Assembly (NCBI RefSeq): GCF_003049705.1
Contig: NZ_PIRF01000002.1
Coordinates: forward strand, 186,001 to 250,000
Direction of reading: 5' to 3'
DNA from: Campylobacter concisus
GTDB lineage: Bacteria > Campylobacterota > Campylobacteria > Campylobacterales > Campylobacteraceae
DNA: 64,000 nucleotides
The translations under genes and the position numbers were made by a program. The notes under the pieces were generated by a model. It was not told the DNA's origin and searched no databases. It saw nothing but the letters and a program-made list of their open reading frames with translations. This document shows, piece after piece, positions 19,966 through 28,269 of this stretch. The first letter of the stretch is position 1; each line of letters opens with the position of its first letter.

Positions 19966-21504
19966 TTACTTTACATAGTGTATAACTGCACCAGGTCCTA
20001 GTGGTAGATCAAAAATGTACCAAAACGACATTAGCGCTGTCCAAGAAATTAAAAATGCAACCGTATAAGGAAGCATAATAGAAACAACTGATCCGATTTT
20101 TAACTCTTTATTGTATTTTTGCATAAAAGCTACTATCAAAACAAAAAACGGCATCAAAGGCGTTATGATATTTGTAGTAGAGTCGCCTATTCTAAAAGCA
20201 GCCTGTGTAAGCTCTGGCGAGAGTCCAAGATTCATAAACATTGGTACAAAAATCGGAGCCATCATCGCCCACTTTGCAGAATCAACAGCTATAAATAAAT
20301 TTATAAAAGCGATCAAAAAAATAAAAACTATGATAAGACTAAGTCCAGTTAATCCGACCTCTTTTAGAAAAATAGAACCTTTTATAGAAAGCACTAGCCC
20401 AATATTTGAGGTATTAAAAAGATATGTAAATTGGGCTGCGAAAAATATCAAAACCAAAAAACCTGATAGCTCAGAAATAGATTGCTCCATAAATTTTATG
20501 GCATCATTACTGCTTTTTATACTCCTGGCGCCTACACCGTAAGCTACGCCTACCACTATAAAAAGCAACATCATAAAAACAACAATAGAATGCATAAAAG
20601 TAGACTTCATAAAGCTTTCATTGCCTTTTGCTCCAAATAAAGAGTCAGAAGGCAAAATAGCCACAAGCAGTAAAATCACAAAAACAATCAACGCTATTAG
20701 TGAAAATTTTAAGCCACGTTTTTGCTCTACACTTATCTCACTATGCTCTTTTAGGCTAAAATCACCCAAAAAATCAAATTTACCAAGCCTAGGCTCTACG
20801 ATTTTATCTGTTACAAACCAGCCAACAAAGACGATCAAAAATGTCGAAGTGATCATAAAATACCAATTTGCAGTTGCTAACACTACATAATCTGGATTTA
20901 ACACGCTAGCTGCTTGCATAGAAAATGCCGCAAACATCGGGTCATTTGTACCGATTAATAAATTTGCCGACCAGCCACCGCTAACACCAGCAAAAGCAGC
21001 AGCTAATCCAGCAATTGGATGGCGACCAAATCCAGCAAATAAAATAGCTCCGAGCGGGATTAGCACGACATAGCCAACCGAGGAAGCAACATTTGACATT
21101 ACGCCAAGGAAAATAACGATTGGAGTTACCCATATTTTGGAAGATTTTAAGGCAATCTTTGTCATAAGTGCTGATAAAAGTCCAGACTTGTCTGCAATAC
21201 CAATACCTAGAATAATCGCAAAGACTACTCCCAAAGGATAAAAATTAGTAAAATTTTTAAGCACAGACGAAACAAAAGATCTAAGACTATCAGCAGAAAG
21301 CAAATTTATAACATTTGCATTAAGCTGTGATATTTGTCCATCTTTGATAGCCTGATAGCTTACACCAACGCCCATCTTTTCTAATACAAACGATATTATT
21401 ATCGTAATAATCGAAAGATAGATAAAAAGCATAGTTGGATTTGGTAATTTGTTACCAAAATTTTCGATAAAACTTAAGATTGAACTATTATTTTTTTTAT
21501 TCAT
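19966..21504 (-). CDS. AbgT-family transporter
   Basis: The 512-aa protein has a dozen or so hydrophobic helices and AbgT/YdaH-family signatures (ENFGNKLPNPTMLFIYLS near residue 15, GVSGGWSANLLIGTNDPM and RIGDSTTNIITPLMPFF). Family members import p-aminobenzoyl-glutamate or export sulfonamides; which applies here is unknown. TTAGGA precedes the ATG. It lies between glyQ and a GyrI-like gene in a run of same-strand genes, 18 bases upstream of the glyQ ATG. Confidence 0.88.
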   Translation of the reverse strand: MNKKNNSSILSFIENFGNKLPNPTMLFIYLSIITIIISFVLEKMGVGVSYQAIKDGQISQLNANVINLLSADSLRSFVSSVLKNFTNFYPLGVVFAIILGIGIADKSGLLSALMTKIALKSSKIWVTPIVIFLGVMSNVASSVGYVVLIPLGAILFAGFGRHPIAGLAAAFAGVSGGWSANLLIGTNDPMFAAFSMQAASVLNPDYVVLATANWYFMITSTFLIVFVGWFVTDKIVEPRLGKFDFLGDFSLKEHSEISVEQKRGLKFSLIALIVFVILLLVAILPSDSLFGAKGNESFMKSTFMHSIVVFMMLLFIVVGVAYGVGARSIKSSNDAIKFMEQSISELSGFLVLIFFAAQFTYLFNTSNIGLVLSIKGSIFLKEVGLTGLSLIIVFIFLIAFINLFIAVDSAKWAMMAPIFVPMFMNLGLSPELTQAAFRIGDSTTNIITPLMPFFVLIVAFMQKYNKELKIGSVVSIMLPYTVAFLISWTALMSFWYIFDLPLGPGAVIHYVK

Positions 21505-21509
21505 TTTTC

Positions 21510-21929
21510 CTAACCCAAAATAGAAATATAAATTTTTATCTCGTCGCTGCTGTAAAGCTCAAAGTCCGTTTCATAGGCTCTTTTTAGCTCACTACTTTCA
21601 AAATATTTCCAAATTTCACCCCAAAATTTTGCTATGTTTTGTGGCTCCCTTGCAAAACTAAAAACGGCATATTTGCCACTTTTTATCTCTAAGATTTTAT
21701 CACTTTTGTGGCTTAATCTTGTGCCGATGAAGTTATCGTAATGTCCGTTAAGATCGCTTTCATAGTTGCAGTAAACGCTATAAATTTCACTCTTGCCATC
21801 ATAGTATTCGCTCATAAATTTAGACCATAAAGCTGGAATTTTACCCTTACCGCCTATCTCATCTTCATTTTTAGTGCGAGTTTTTACTCCGTAAATTTCA
21901 AAACTATCCTCTAAATTTATAATCTTCAT
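21510..21929 (-). CDS. GyrI-like/AraC-effector-binding domain protein
   Basis: The 139-aa protein is a stand-alone GyrI-like small-molecule-binding domain (FEIYGVKTRTKNEDE at the start; WKYFESSELKRAYETDFELY near the end). Such domains bind hydrophobic or cationic ligands and can hydrolyse them; no DNA-binding part is attached. It is five bases upstream of the AbgT transporter gene, so the two may work on related compounds. This link is inferred from proximity only. Confidence 0.7.
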   Translation of the reverse strand: MKIINLEDSFEIYGVKTRTKNEDEIGGKGKIPALWSKFMSEYYDGKSEIYSVYCNYESDLNGHYDNFIGTRLSHKSDKILEIKSGKYAVFSFAREPQNIAKFWGEIWKYFESSELKRAYETDFELYSSDEIKIYISILG

Positions 21930-21932
21930 AAA

Positions 21933-22406
21933 CTACTTTTGTCCGTTAAAATTTTCAACCGCTTGGTTCCACATTAGCTTGTATTTTCGTTTTAGAAATT
22001 CAACTTCATCTTGTGAAATTTTAAGCTGTTTTGTAAGCGTCTCGACCGTTTTTCTATCTTCGTCATAGAGCTCTTGCATAGAAATAAGCGCCTCTTTTAA
22101 AAATTTATTCTCATTTCTTAGGGTTTCAAGCGTCTCATCCTTTGCGTCAAGTACCTTTTCGTGTAAATTTAATATCGTTCCAATCGTCTTTTCAACAAAA
22201 CTGATACCATCTTGGCTTTGCGACTGCAAAGATAAATTTTGCGAAACACTAGGCACAACACTCATCGTTCCTTCGCTCGCTTCTATCAAAATTTCTCCAT
22301 TTTCCTCTTTGGTTTTCAAAACGCCACGATTTATCATATCTTCGATAACTTCACGCTCCAAATGCACAAGTTTGCAAAATTCATCAACACCAAGATAGGT
22401 CTGCAC
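21933..22406 (-). CDS. DUF3972-type coiled-coil protein
   Basis: The 157-aa protein starts with a helix-turn-helix-like segment (YLGVDEFCKLVHLEREVIEDMI) and ends with a predicted coiled coil (about residues 80-150). It matches what I know of DUF3972, a family limited to Campylobacterota and without known function. The start is GTG with AAGGAG five bases upstream. It lies between purE and the GyrI-like gene. A regulator or a structural adaptor would both fit. Confidence 0.6.
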   Translation of the reverse strand: MQTYLGVDEFCKLVHLEREVIEDMINRGVLKTKEENGEILIEASEGTMSVVPSVSQNLSLQSQSQDGISFVEKTIGTILNLHEKVLDAKDETLETLRNENKFLKEALISMQELYDEDRKTVETLTKQLKISQDEVEFLKRKYKLMWNQAVENFNGQK

Positions 22407-22418
22407 CGCTTCTCCTTT

Positions 22419-22913
22419 TTACAGTATCACTTCAACCTTTGAAGAGTCTTCCTCTAAAGCCTTTATCTTCGCCTCTCTGTCAGCTTTTAGAGCACTTGCT
22501 AGACTATCATCTTCAAGGGCTAAAATTTGCACCGCCAAATAGGCTGCATTTATCGCTCCAGCTTTTCCGATAGCTAAGGTTGCCACTGGCATACCACTTG
22601 GCATTTGCACAGTTGAGTAAAGTGCATCAACGCCACTTAGAGCCGAACCTGCCATTGGTATGCCGATCACTGGTTTTGCAGTATTTGCAGCGATCGCTCC
22701 AGCCAAGTGAGCCGCCATACCAGCAGCTGCGATAAAGACTTTTGCACCCTTTTTCTCAGCATTTGCGACGTACTCACTAGTTCTTTTTGGACTTCTGTGA
22801 GCTGAGCTGATTATCAGTTCATATTTTACGCCAAATTTTTCAAGAGTTTTTGCCGCCTCGCTAACGATCTCATAGTCGCTTTTACTTCCCATTATAATAG
22901 AAACAAATTTCAT
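22419..22913 (-). CDS. purE: N5-carboxyaminoimidazole ribonucleotide mutase PurE
   Basis: PurE class I interconverts N5-CAIR and CAIR in purine synthesis. The 164-aa protein has the signature MGSKSDYEIVSEA, the SAHRSPKRTSEY segment and AAAGMAAHLAGAIAANT, which together form the active site. No other purine gene is nearby. Its ATG overlaps the U32-peptidase stop (ATGA), an order also seen in C. jejuni from memory. Confidence 0.95.
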   Translation of the reverse strand: MKFVSIIMGSKSDYEIVSEAAKTLEKFGVKYELIISSAHRSPKRTSEYVANAEKKGAKVFIAAAGMAAHLAGAIAANTAKPVIGIPMAGSALSGVDALYSTVQMPSGMPVATLAIGKAGAINAAYLAVQILALEDDSLASALKADREAKIKALEEDSSKVEVIL

Positions 22914-24169
22914 ATTTTCTCCCTCAAAAAGCTAAATTTTGGTAGCTTAATACCAAGACTTATCTCATTTTCATTGCCACTGTGAATTTCACTCATAACC
23001 TTACCTTTTTTGGTGATGAGCTGCTTAAATTTGATAAATTTCTTGCCATCTTGTGAATAAACCTTTGAGATTTCATTCTCGCTATCTTCTATAACCGATC
23101 CAGTAGGAGCCACGATCTCATAGCTATTGCCTGGAAAAATTTTATATTTACACTTGAAAAACTCGCCATCTTCGCTTATTGCATTTACCTGATGCGTGCC
23201 CTCTTCTAGGCTACTAACGTGATTTTGTGTATCTATTCTCTCATAAGGCCTATGCACCAAATATCCATCCGTAAAGCCACGATTTTTTAGTGTATTTATT
23301 TCGTTTTCATAAATTTGTGCGTCAAATTTATCATCCATGGCATCATCTATCGCCATTTTGTAGGCTCTTGCTGTGCAAGCTGCGTAGTACTCGCTCTTTG
23401 TGCGACCTTCTATTTTTAGGCTATCTATTACGCCACTATCAACGATCTCTTTGATGTGCGATATTAGGCAAAGATCTTTTGAGTTCATAATATGAGTGCC
23501 ATGCTCGTCTTCCTCTAGGCGGAAAAGCACGCCACTCTCTTCGTTTTTAGCGTAAAGTTCATACTTAAACCTGCAGTCGTTGGCACAGCTGCCGCGATTT
23601 GACATACGCCCGCTTTGCACCGAGCTTACTAAGCACCTACCAGAATAAGCAAAGCACATCGAGCCATGTACAAAGATTTCAATATCAAGAGTTGGAATTT
23701 CTTCTTTTATCTTTATGACATCTTTTAAATTCATCTCGCGTGCCACGACGATACGTTTTGCGCCCATGTCATGATAAATTTTTGCATCAAGCACGTTCAT
23801 GACATTTGCCTGAGTTGAGAGATGTATCTCGATATCAGGCGCAATAGCCTTTGCTAGGCTCATGACTCCTGGAGTTGCGATAATAAAGGCATCTGGCTTC
23901 ATCGCCGAGATAGTCTGCAAGTGCCTTTTTAGTGGCTCGATCTGCGAATTAAAAGGAAAGGCATTTATGGTCGCATAAAATTTCTTTCCTTTTGCATGTG
24001 TGTAGTCTATCGCCTCTTTGAATGTTTCAAGGTTAAATTCCCTTGCTGATCTAGTCCTTAGTGAAAAACTAGCCACCGATCCATAAACAGCGTCGGCTCC
24101 ATACTCAAGGGCGATTTTAAGTTTTGTTAAATTTCCAGCTGGAGATAAAAGCTCAGGCCTTTTTAGCAC
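22910..24169 (-). CDS. U32-family peptidase-like protein
   Basis: The 419-aa protein has the U32 signatures: LLSPAGNLTKLKIALEYGAD at the N-terminus, then a cysteine-rich segment (CFAYSGRCLVSS and SNRGSCANDCR) that binds a metal cluster in studied relatives. In E. coli, related proteins (TrhP) act in tRNA hydroxylation at uridine 34, while others were annotated as collagenases. A tRNA-modifying role is the better guess. It starts immediately at the cheZ stop and overlaps purE by 4 bases. Confidence 0.85.
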   Translation of the reverse strand: MLKRPELLSPAGNLTKLKIALEYGADAVYGSVASFSLRTRSAREFNLETFKEAIDYTHAKGKKFYATINAFPFNSQIEPLKRHLQTISAMKPDAFIIATPGVMSLAKAIAPDIEIHLSTQANVMNVLDAKIYHDMGAKRIVVAREMNLKDVIKIKEEIPTLDIEIFVHGSMCFAYSGRCLVSSVQSGRMSNRGSCANDCRFKYELYAKNEESGVLFRLEEDEHGTHIMNSKDLCLISHIKEIVDSGVIDSLKIEGRTKSEYYAACTARAYKMAIDDAMDDKFDAQIYENEINTLKNRGFTDGYLVHRPYERIDTQNHVSSLEEGTHQVNAISEDGEFFKCKYKIFPGNSYEIVAPTGSVIEDSENEISKVYSQDGKKFIKFKQLITKKGKVMSEIHSGNENEISLGIKLPKFSFLREKI

Positions 24170-24918
24170 TATTTTTTACCTAGACTTTCTATCAAGGCTT
24201 CGATGTCGTCGTTGCTGACAAGGTTTTCTGTTGTTGTATCACCAGCGATATGAACAGCAGATCCCACGCGCTTATCATCATCGATACGACCTTCAAACAA
24301 GGTATTCATATATTTGCTAAGCGCCCTCATAACGTTGATAACACGCTCGATCTTTTGTCTGTGGATGTCTTGATACTGCATCATATCCATAGCCATCATG
24401 ATCTCATCTTGTCCCATTTGTAAATTTGAGATGATATTATCAACCGTGCCAAGAAGTGCGTTGTTTTTCTCCAAAGCCTCGCTAAATGCGGCAATATTTG
24501 GAAATTTCTCACTTAGTGTCGTAAATAGTTCGATGTTTGAGTTTATCGCGTCTTTTAGGCTATTTGAGTCGCTCTCAGCATCCATAAAAAAGTTATTTAT
24601 CGTCTCAAGCTTGTCAAACATCTGAGTAGCTTTCTCTTCGCTATCTCTTGTCACATCGTCAAGCTGGTGCACCATTTTGTGGTCTTCAGTCGGTGGTGGT
24701 GGTGGCCAAACGCCGTCTGCACTCACTCTGTAGTTTTCGCCATGTTTTGAACTATTTGCTTGTGGCTCATCTGCTTTAGCACTCATTGCCTCTGCAACTT
24801 CTGCTACCTCGTCTGTTTCCTCTTTGACGTCCGCGACCTCTTGGCTGGCATCTTTAGTATCACCTAAATCATCCTCTAATCCGCCCGCCATAAGTGCGTC
24901 AAGTTCCTCTTGGGTCAT
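24169..24918 (-). CDS. cheZ: CheZ-like chemotaxis phosphatase
   Basis: The 249-aa protein is a remote CheZ of the H. pylori HP0170 type. The catalytic helix reads YQDIHRQKIERVI, in which Asp184 and Gln188 fit the CheZ D-x3-Q pair that dephosphorylates CheY. The N-terminus TQEELDALMAGG resembles the CheY-binding peptide of FliM (EIDALL). The C-terminus NDDIEALIESLGKK resembles the CheY-binding tail of enteric CheZ (VDDLLDSLGF). A linker with six near-continuous prolines (residues 72-76) lies between. AGGAG precedes the ATG. It heads the cheZ-U32-purE run. Confidence 0.82.
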   Translation of the reverse strand: MTQEELDALMAGGLEDDLGDTKDASQEVADVKEETDEVAEVAEAMSAKADEPQANSSKHGENYRVSADGVWPPPPPTEDHKMVHQLDDVTRDSEEKATQMFDKLETINNFFMDAESDSNSLKDAINSNIELFTTLSEKFPNIAAFSEALEKNNALLGTVDNIISNLQMGQDEIMMAMDMMQYQDIHRQKIERVINVMRALSKYMNTLFEGRIDDDKRVGSAVHIAGDTTTENLVSNDDIEALIESLGKK

Positions 24919-24944
24919 AAAAGCTCCTAATAAAATTTGGCTTG

Positions 24945-24985
24945 ATTATATAGGATTTAAATAAAAAGTAAGTTTAAAGGCAATA
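24945..24985 (-). promoter_or_regulatory. Promoter of cheZ
   Basis: On the minus strand a perfect TATAAT (24945-24950) lies about 27 bases before the cheZ ATG and is preceded by a T-rich stretch typical of Campylobacter promoters. No -35 hexamer is obvious. AGGAG is correctly placed before the ATG. Confidence 0.55.
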
Positions 24986-25053
24986 CTTTTATCTTTAAAT
25001 TTATAAATTTTTAGATAGCATTTTTAAAAATAAACGACCTTAAAAGGCTAAAA

Positions 25054-25833
25054 ATGACCGTCGATCTTCACAACCATACGCCACTTTGCAAGCACGCAGT
25101 TGGCGAGCCAAGAGAGTATGTGCAAAACGCAATAAAAGCTGGCACAAAATACTTTGGCTTTAGCGATCACGCACCGATGAACTACGATGAAGCTTACAGA
25201 ATGAGCTTTGATGAAATGCAAGGATATGAAGACGAAATTTTACATTTAAGAGATGAATTTAGCAGTGAGATAGAAATTTTGCTTGGCTATGAGATGGATT
25301 TTTTAGATGGATTTATGGATGAGCGAGTTTTTGCTAGAAAGGTCGATTATCTAATAGGCTCTGTGCATTTTTTTAACGGCTGGGCATTTGACAATCCAGA
25401 ATTTATCGGTGGCTACGAGGGCAAAGACTTGGATCAAATTTGGCAAGAGTATTTTGATCATGTAGAAAGATCAGCCAAGCTTGGCAAATTTGACATTATG
25501 GGGCATATCGATCTTTTAAAACTTTTTAAATTTTTACCAAAAAAGGATGTTAGAATTTTGGCTAAAAATGCAGTAAATGCGATAAAAGAAGCAGATTTAG
25601 TTGTTGAGATAAATGCTGCTGGCTTTAGAAAGCCTATCGGCGAGCAATATCCAAGCATAAATTTACTTGAGCTAATAGCCGAAAAAGATATAACCATCAC
25701 CTTTGGCTCAGATGCTCACGCAAAAGAAGATATCGGTAAAAATGGTGAAATTTGCGAGCAAATAGCCAGAGATTTAGGTTATTCAAAATGTGCTATTTTT
25801 AAAAATAGAGATAGAGAATTAGTAAAATTTTAG
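25054..25833 (+). CDS. PHP-domain phosphatase, histidinol-phosphatase-like
   Basis: The 259-aa protein has the metal-binding PHP start (VDLHNHTPLCKHA), a second cluster at LLGYEMDF and SVHFFNGW, and the C-terminal GSDAHAKEDIG motif. This fits the HisJ/HisK type of histidinol-phosphate phosphatase, the last-but-one enzyme of histidine synthesis; other PHP phosphoesterases cannot be ruled out. No his gene is adjacent. It lies alone between cheZ (divergent) and glnA. Confidence 0.82.
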   Translation: MTVDLHNHTPLCKHAVGEPREYVQNAIKAGTKYFGFSDHAPMNYDEAYRMSFDEMQGYEDEILHLRDEFSSEIEILLGYEMDFLDGFMDERVFARKVDYLIGSVHFFNGWAFDNPEFIGGYEGKDLDQIWQEYFDHVERSAKLGKFDIMGHIDLLKLFKFLPKKDVRILAKNAVNAIKEADLVVEINAAGFRKPIGEQYPSINLLELIAEKDITITFGSDAHAKEDIGKNGEICEQIARDLGYSKCAIFKNRDRELVKF

Positions 25834-25883
25834 ATTGGGTTCAAATAAAATATAAATTTAATCTTAAATATTAGGTTTTATGA

Positions 25884-25918
25884 TAGAATACGAAAAATTT
25901 AAAAATTAAAAGGAGAAA
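25884..25918 (+). promoter_or_regulatory. glnA promoter and strong ribosome binding site
   Basis: TAGAAT at 25884-25889 in a T-rich context is a good Campylobacter -10, 32 bases before the GTG. AAGGAG directly upstream of the GTG decides that start. No sigma-54 (GG-N10-GC) element is visible in the 88 bases upstream of glnA. Confidence 0.45.
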
Positions 25919-25921
25919 AAA

Positions 25922-27352
25922 GTGGGAAAATTCGTCCAAAATATAGATCATTTTTTTGATTTTTGTAAAGAAAATGAAGTCAAATTTGTAGATTTTAGAT
26001 TTACCGATCTAAACGGCGCTTGGCACAGCATAAGCTACAACATAAAAGCTGTTACGAAAGAAAATTTCATAAATGGCATCCCGATGGACGCTAGCTCTAT
26101 GCATGGCTGGCAACCAATCGATAAGAGCGATATGATAATGAAGCCAGAAGCTACAACTGCATTTTTAGACCCATTTACTTCTGATATTACAGTTGTTGTT
26201 TTTTGCGATATTTACGACATTTACAAGGGTCAAATTTATGAAAAATGCCCTCGCTCAATAGCCAAAAGAGCAATGCAGTACGTAAAAGATAGCGGTCTTG
26301 GTGATGAGGCGTATTTTGGCCCTGAGAATGAATTTTTTGTCTTTGACAACGTCAAAATCATCGATAGCCCAAACTGCGCGATGTATCAAGTAGATAGCGA
26401 AGAAGGCGAGTGGAACGATGCTACTGACTTTAAAGATAGCTACAACACAGGTCATCGCCCACGCAGAAAAGGCGGCTACTTGATGACTCAACCAATCGAC
26501 AGCATGGTAGATCTAAGAGCCGAGATGATGCAAGTTCTAGAGCAAGTTGGTCTTGAAGTCTTTTTAGGACACCACGAAGTTGCTCAAGGACAAGGTGAGA
26601 TCGGCGTGAAATTTGGTAACTTAGTCGAAGCCGCCGATAATGTCCAAATTTATAAATACGTCGTTCGCATGGTTGCTCACCTAAACGGCAAGACAGTTAC
26701 ATTTATGCCAAAACCACTTTATGGCGATAACGGAAGCGGCATGCACGTTCATCAATCAGTCTGGAAAGATAGTAAAAATTTATTCTATAAAGAGGGCAAC
26801 TACGCAAATTTAAGTGACTTTGCAAGGCACTACATCGGCGGCGTTTTAAAACACGCAAGGAGCGTTGCAGCCTTCACAAACCCAAGCACAAACAGCTACA
26901 AACGCCTAATCCCAGGCTTTGAAGCGCCATCTATCCTCACTTACTCTAGCCAAAACCGCTCAGCGAGCATCCGCATACCTTACGGCGCTGGCGAGAAGTC
27001 AGTTAGAGCTGAGATGAGATTTCCAGATAGCACAGCAAACCCTTATCTAGCCTTTTCAGCGATGTTAATGGCAGGACTTGACGGCGTTAAGCACAAATAT
27101 GAGCCAGTTGGTCCTATGGATGAAAATTTATTTAAACTTCATCTTGATGAGATCAGAGAGCGTGGCATCGAGCAGCTTCCACACACACTTCGCGGTAGCT
27201 TAGAAGCACTAATTCGCGATAATGAATACTTAAAACCAATAATGACCGATCTTTTCATAGATACCTATCAACACTTTAAATTTGAAACTCAAGTTTGGCC
27301 TTACGAAGCGCGCCCAACCGCTTATGAGTTTAAAACTTGCTTCTCTTGCTAA
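25922..27352 (+). CDS. glnA: Glutamine synthetase, type I
   Basis: GlnA forms glutamine from glutamate, ammonia and ATP. The 476-aa protein has the class I signatures: [48 protein letters not shown] (split here only for description) and [11 protein letters not shown]. The start is GTG, preceded by AAGGAG. The regulatory adenylylation tyrosine of enterobacterial GS (NLYDLP) is replaced: the segment reads [10 protein letters not shown], with Phe404. A phenylalanine also occurs at this place in H. pylori GS, from memory. The enzyme is thus probably not controlled by adenylylation. A terminator follows directly. Confidence 0.96.
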   Translation: MGKFVQNIDHFFDFCKENEVKFVDFRFTDLNGAWHSISYNIKAVTKENFINGIPMDASSMHGWQPIDKSDMIMKPEATTAFLDPFTSDITVVVFCDIYDIYKGQIYEKCPRSIAKRAMQYVKDSGLGDEAYFGPENEFFVFDNVKIIDSPNCAMYQVDSEEGEWNDATDFKDSYNTGHRPRRKGGYLMTQPIDSMVDLRAEMMQVLEQVGLEVFLGHHEVAQGQGEIGVKFGNLVEAADNVQIYKYVVRMVAHLNGKTVTFMPKPLYGDNGSGMHVHQSVWKDSKNLFYKEGNYANLSDFARHYIGGVLKHARSVAAFTNPSTNSYKRLIPGFEAPSILTYSSQNRSASIRIPYGAGEKSVRAEMRFPDSTANPYLAFSAMLMAGLDGVKHKYEPVGPMDENLFKLHLDEIRERGIEQLPHTLRGSLEALIRDNEYLKPIMTDLFIDTYQHFKFETQVWPYEARPTAYEFKTCFSC

Positions 27353-27359
27353 AACGCAA

Positions 27360-27393
27360 TCTCCAAGCTCATTTTGGGCTTGGAGACTTTTTT
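27360..27393 (+). terminator. Terminator of glnA
   Basis: A perfect 9-bp stem (TCTCCAAGC / GCTTGGAGA, 27360-27368 and 27378-27386) with a 9-base loop is followed by C and six T residues. It begins eight bases after the glnA stop. Strong rho-independent terminator. Confidence 0.88.
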
Positions 27394-27514
27394 AATCAAA
27401 TTTAAAACATAAAATCTCCGTCGTACATATCAATGCATCTTACATTGATAATATATAAATTTTTAATACATATAAAAATACAAAATATTTAGCGTAAAAT
27501 TTTATGTATTTTAT

Positions 27515-28120
27515 CTATACTTTGGTAAAAAGTAAACTAAAAGCGATTAGAAGCATAATAATCCCAACAAAAATTTCTAAAATTTTCCATGAAAATTCTT
27601 TTGCAAAAACTGGAGCGAGAACTCTTGCTCCATATCCTAAAGAAAAGAAGAAAAATAGCGATGCAAGACTAGCACCGATGCCAAAAATTATATTTTCATC
27701 TCCAAATTTTGTTGAAATAGATCCTATTAAAAGCATCGTATCAAGATAGACGTGAGGATTTAGCCAAGTAAAAGCAAGCGTCAAAAGCACTATTTTGCTA
27801 AATTTGGACTCGTGTTGCGCACTAGGAAGAAGGCTTTTGGGATTTTTAATGCACCATACAAACTCTTTAGACTATAGACAAATAAAAAGATAAAGCCACC
27901 ATATATGGCAACCTGTTTAAAAAACTCAAATTTTTGTAGCACTTTTGCAAAACCAAAAACTCCAGCAAATATAAGCAAGGCATCACTAAATGCGCATATT
28001 AAGCAAACTGCAAAAACATGTTCCTTTTTTTATACCCTGCTTCAAAACAAATGCATTTTACGCGCCGATAGCCAATATTAAAGATAAACTTGTAAAAAAT
28101 CCACTCCAAAATGCAGACAT
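27515..28120 (-). pseudogene. Broken LysE/ArgO-family amino-acid exporter
   Basis: Reading the minus strand from the ATG at 28120 (AAAGGA five bases upstream) gives MSAFWSGFF...LILAIGA, then TAA where the family has Q in GAQNAF, then NAFVLKQGIKK. One extra base in the run near 28022-28030 shifts the frame, after which HVFAVCLICAFSDALL continues. Near 27830-27835 a base is missing in an A run; the third part then resumes as SLLPSAQHESKFSK and runs with AFTWLNPHVYLD to the stop at 27515. One nonsense mutation and two frameshifts over about 200 codons make this an inactive gene. Two of the defects are at homopolymers and could be sequencing errors, but the stop is not. Confidence 0.85.
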
Positions 28121-28269
28121 TTTCATCCTTTTTAAATTACCAATTATCTAAAATTTAACTAAATGCAACCTAAAAACATAAAAATTTTAACCCAATTTAA
28201 AGATATAAATAATCATAAATTTATGCCTTTTTTTATAAAATCCTTGAACTTTATAAAAAGGATACCGCA

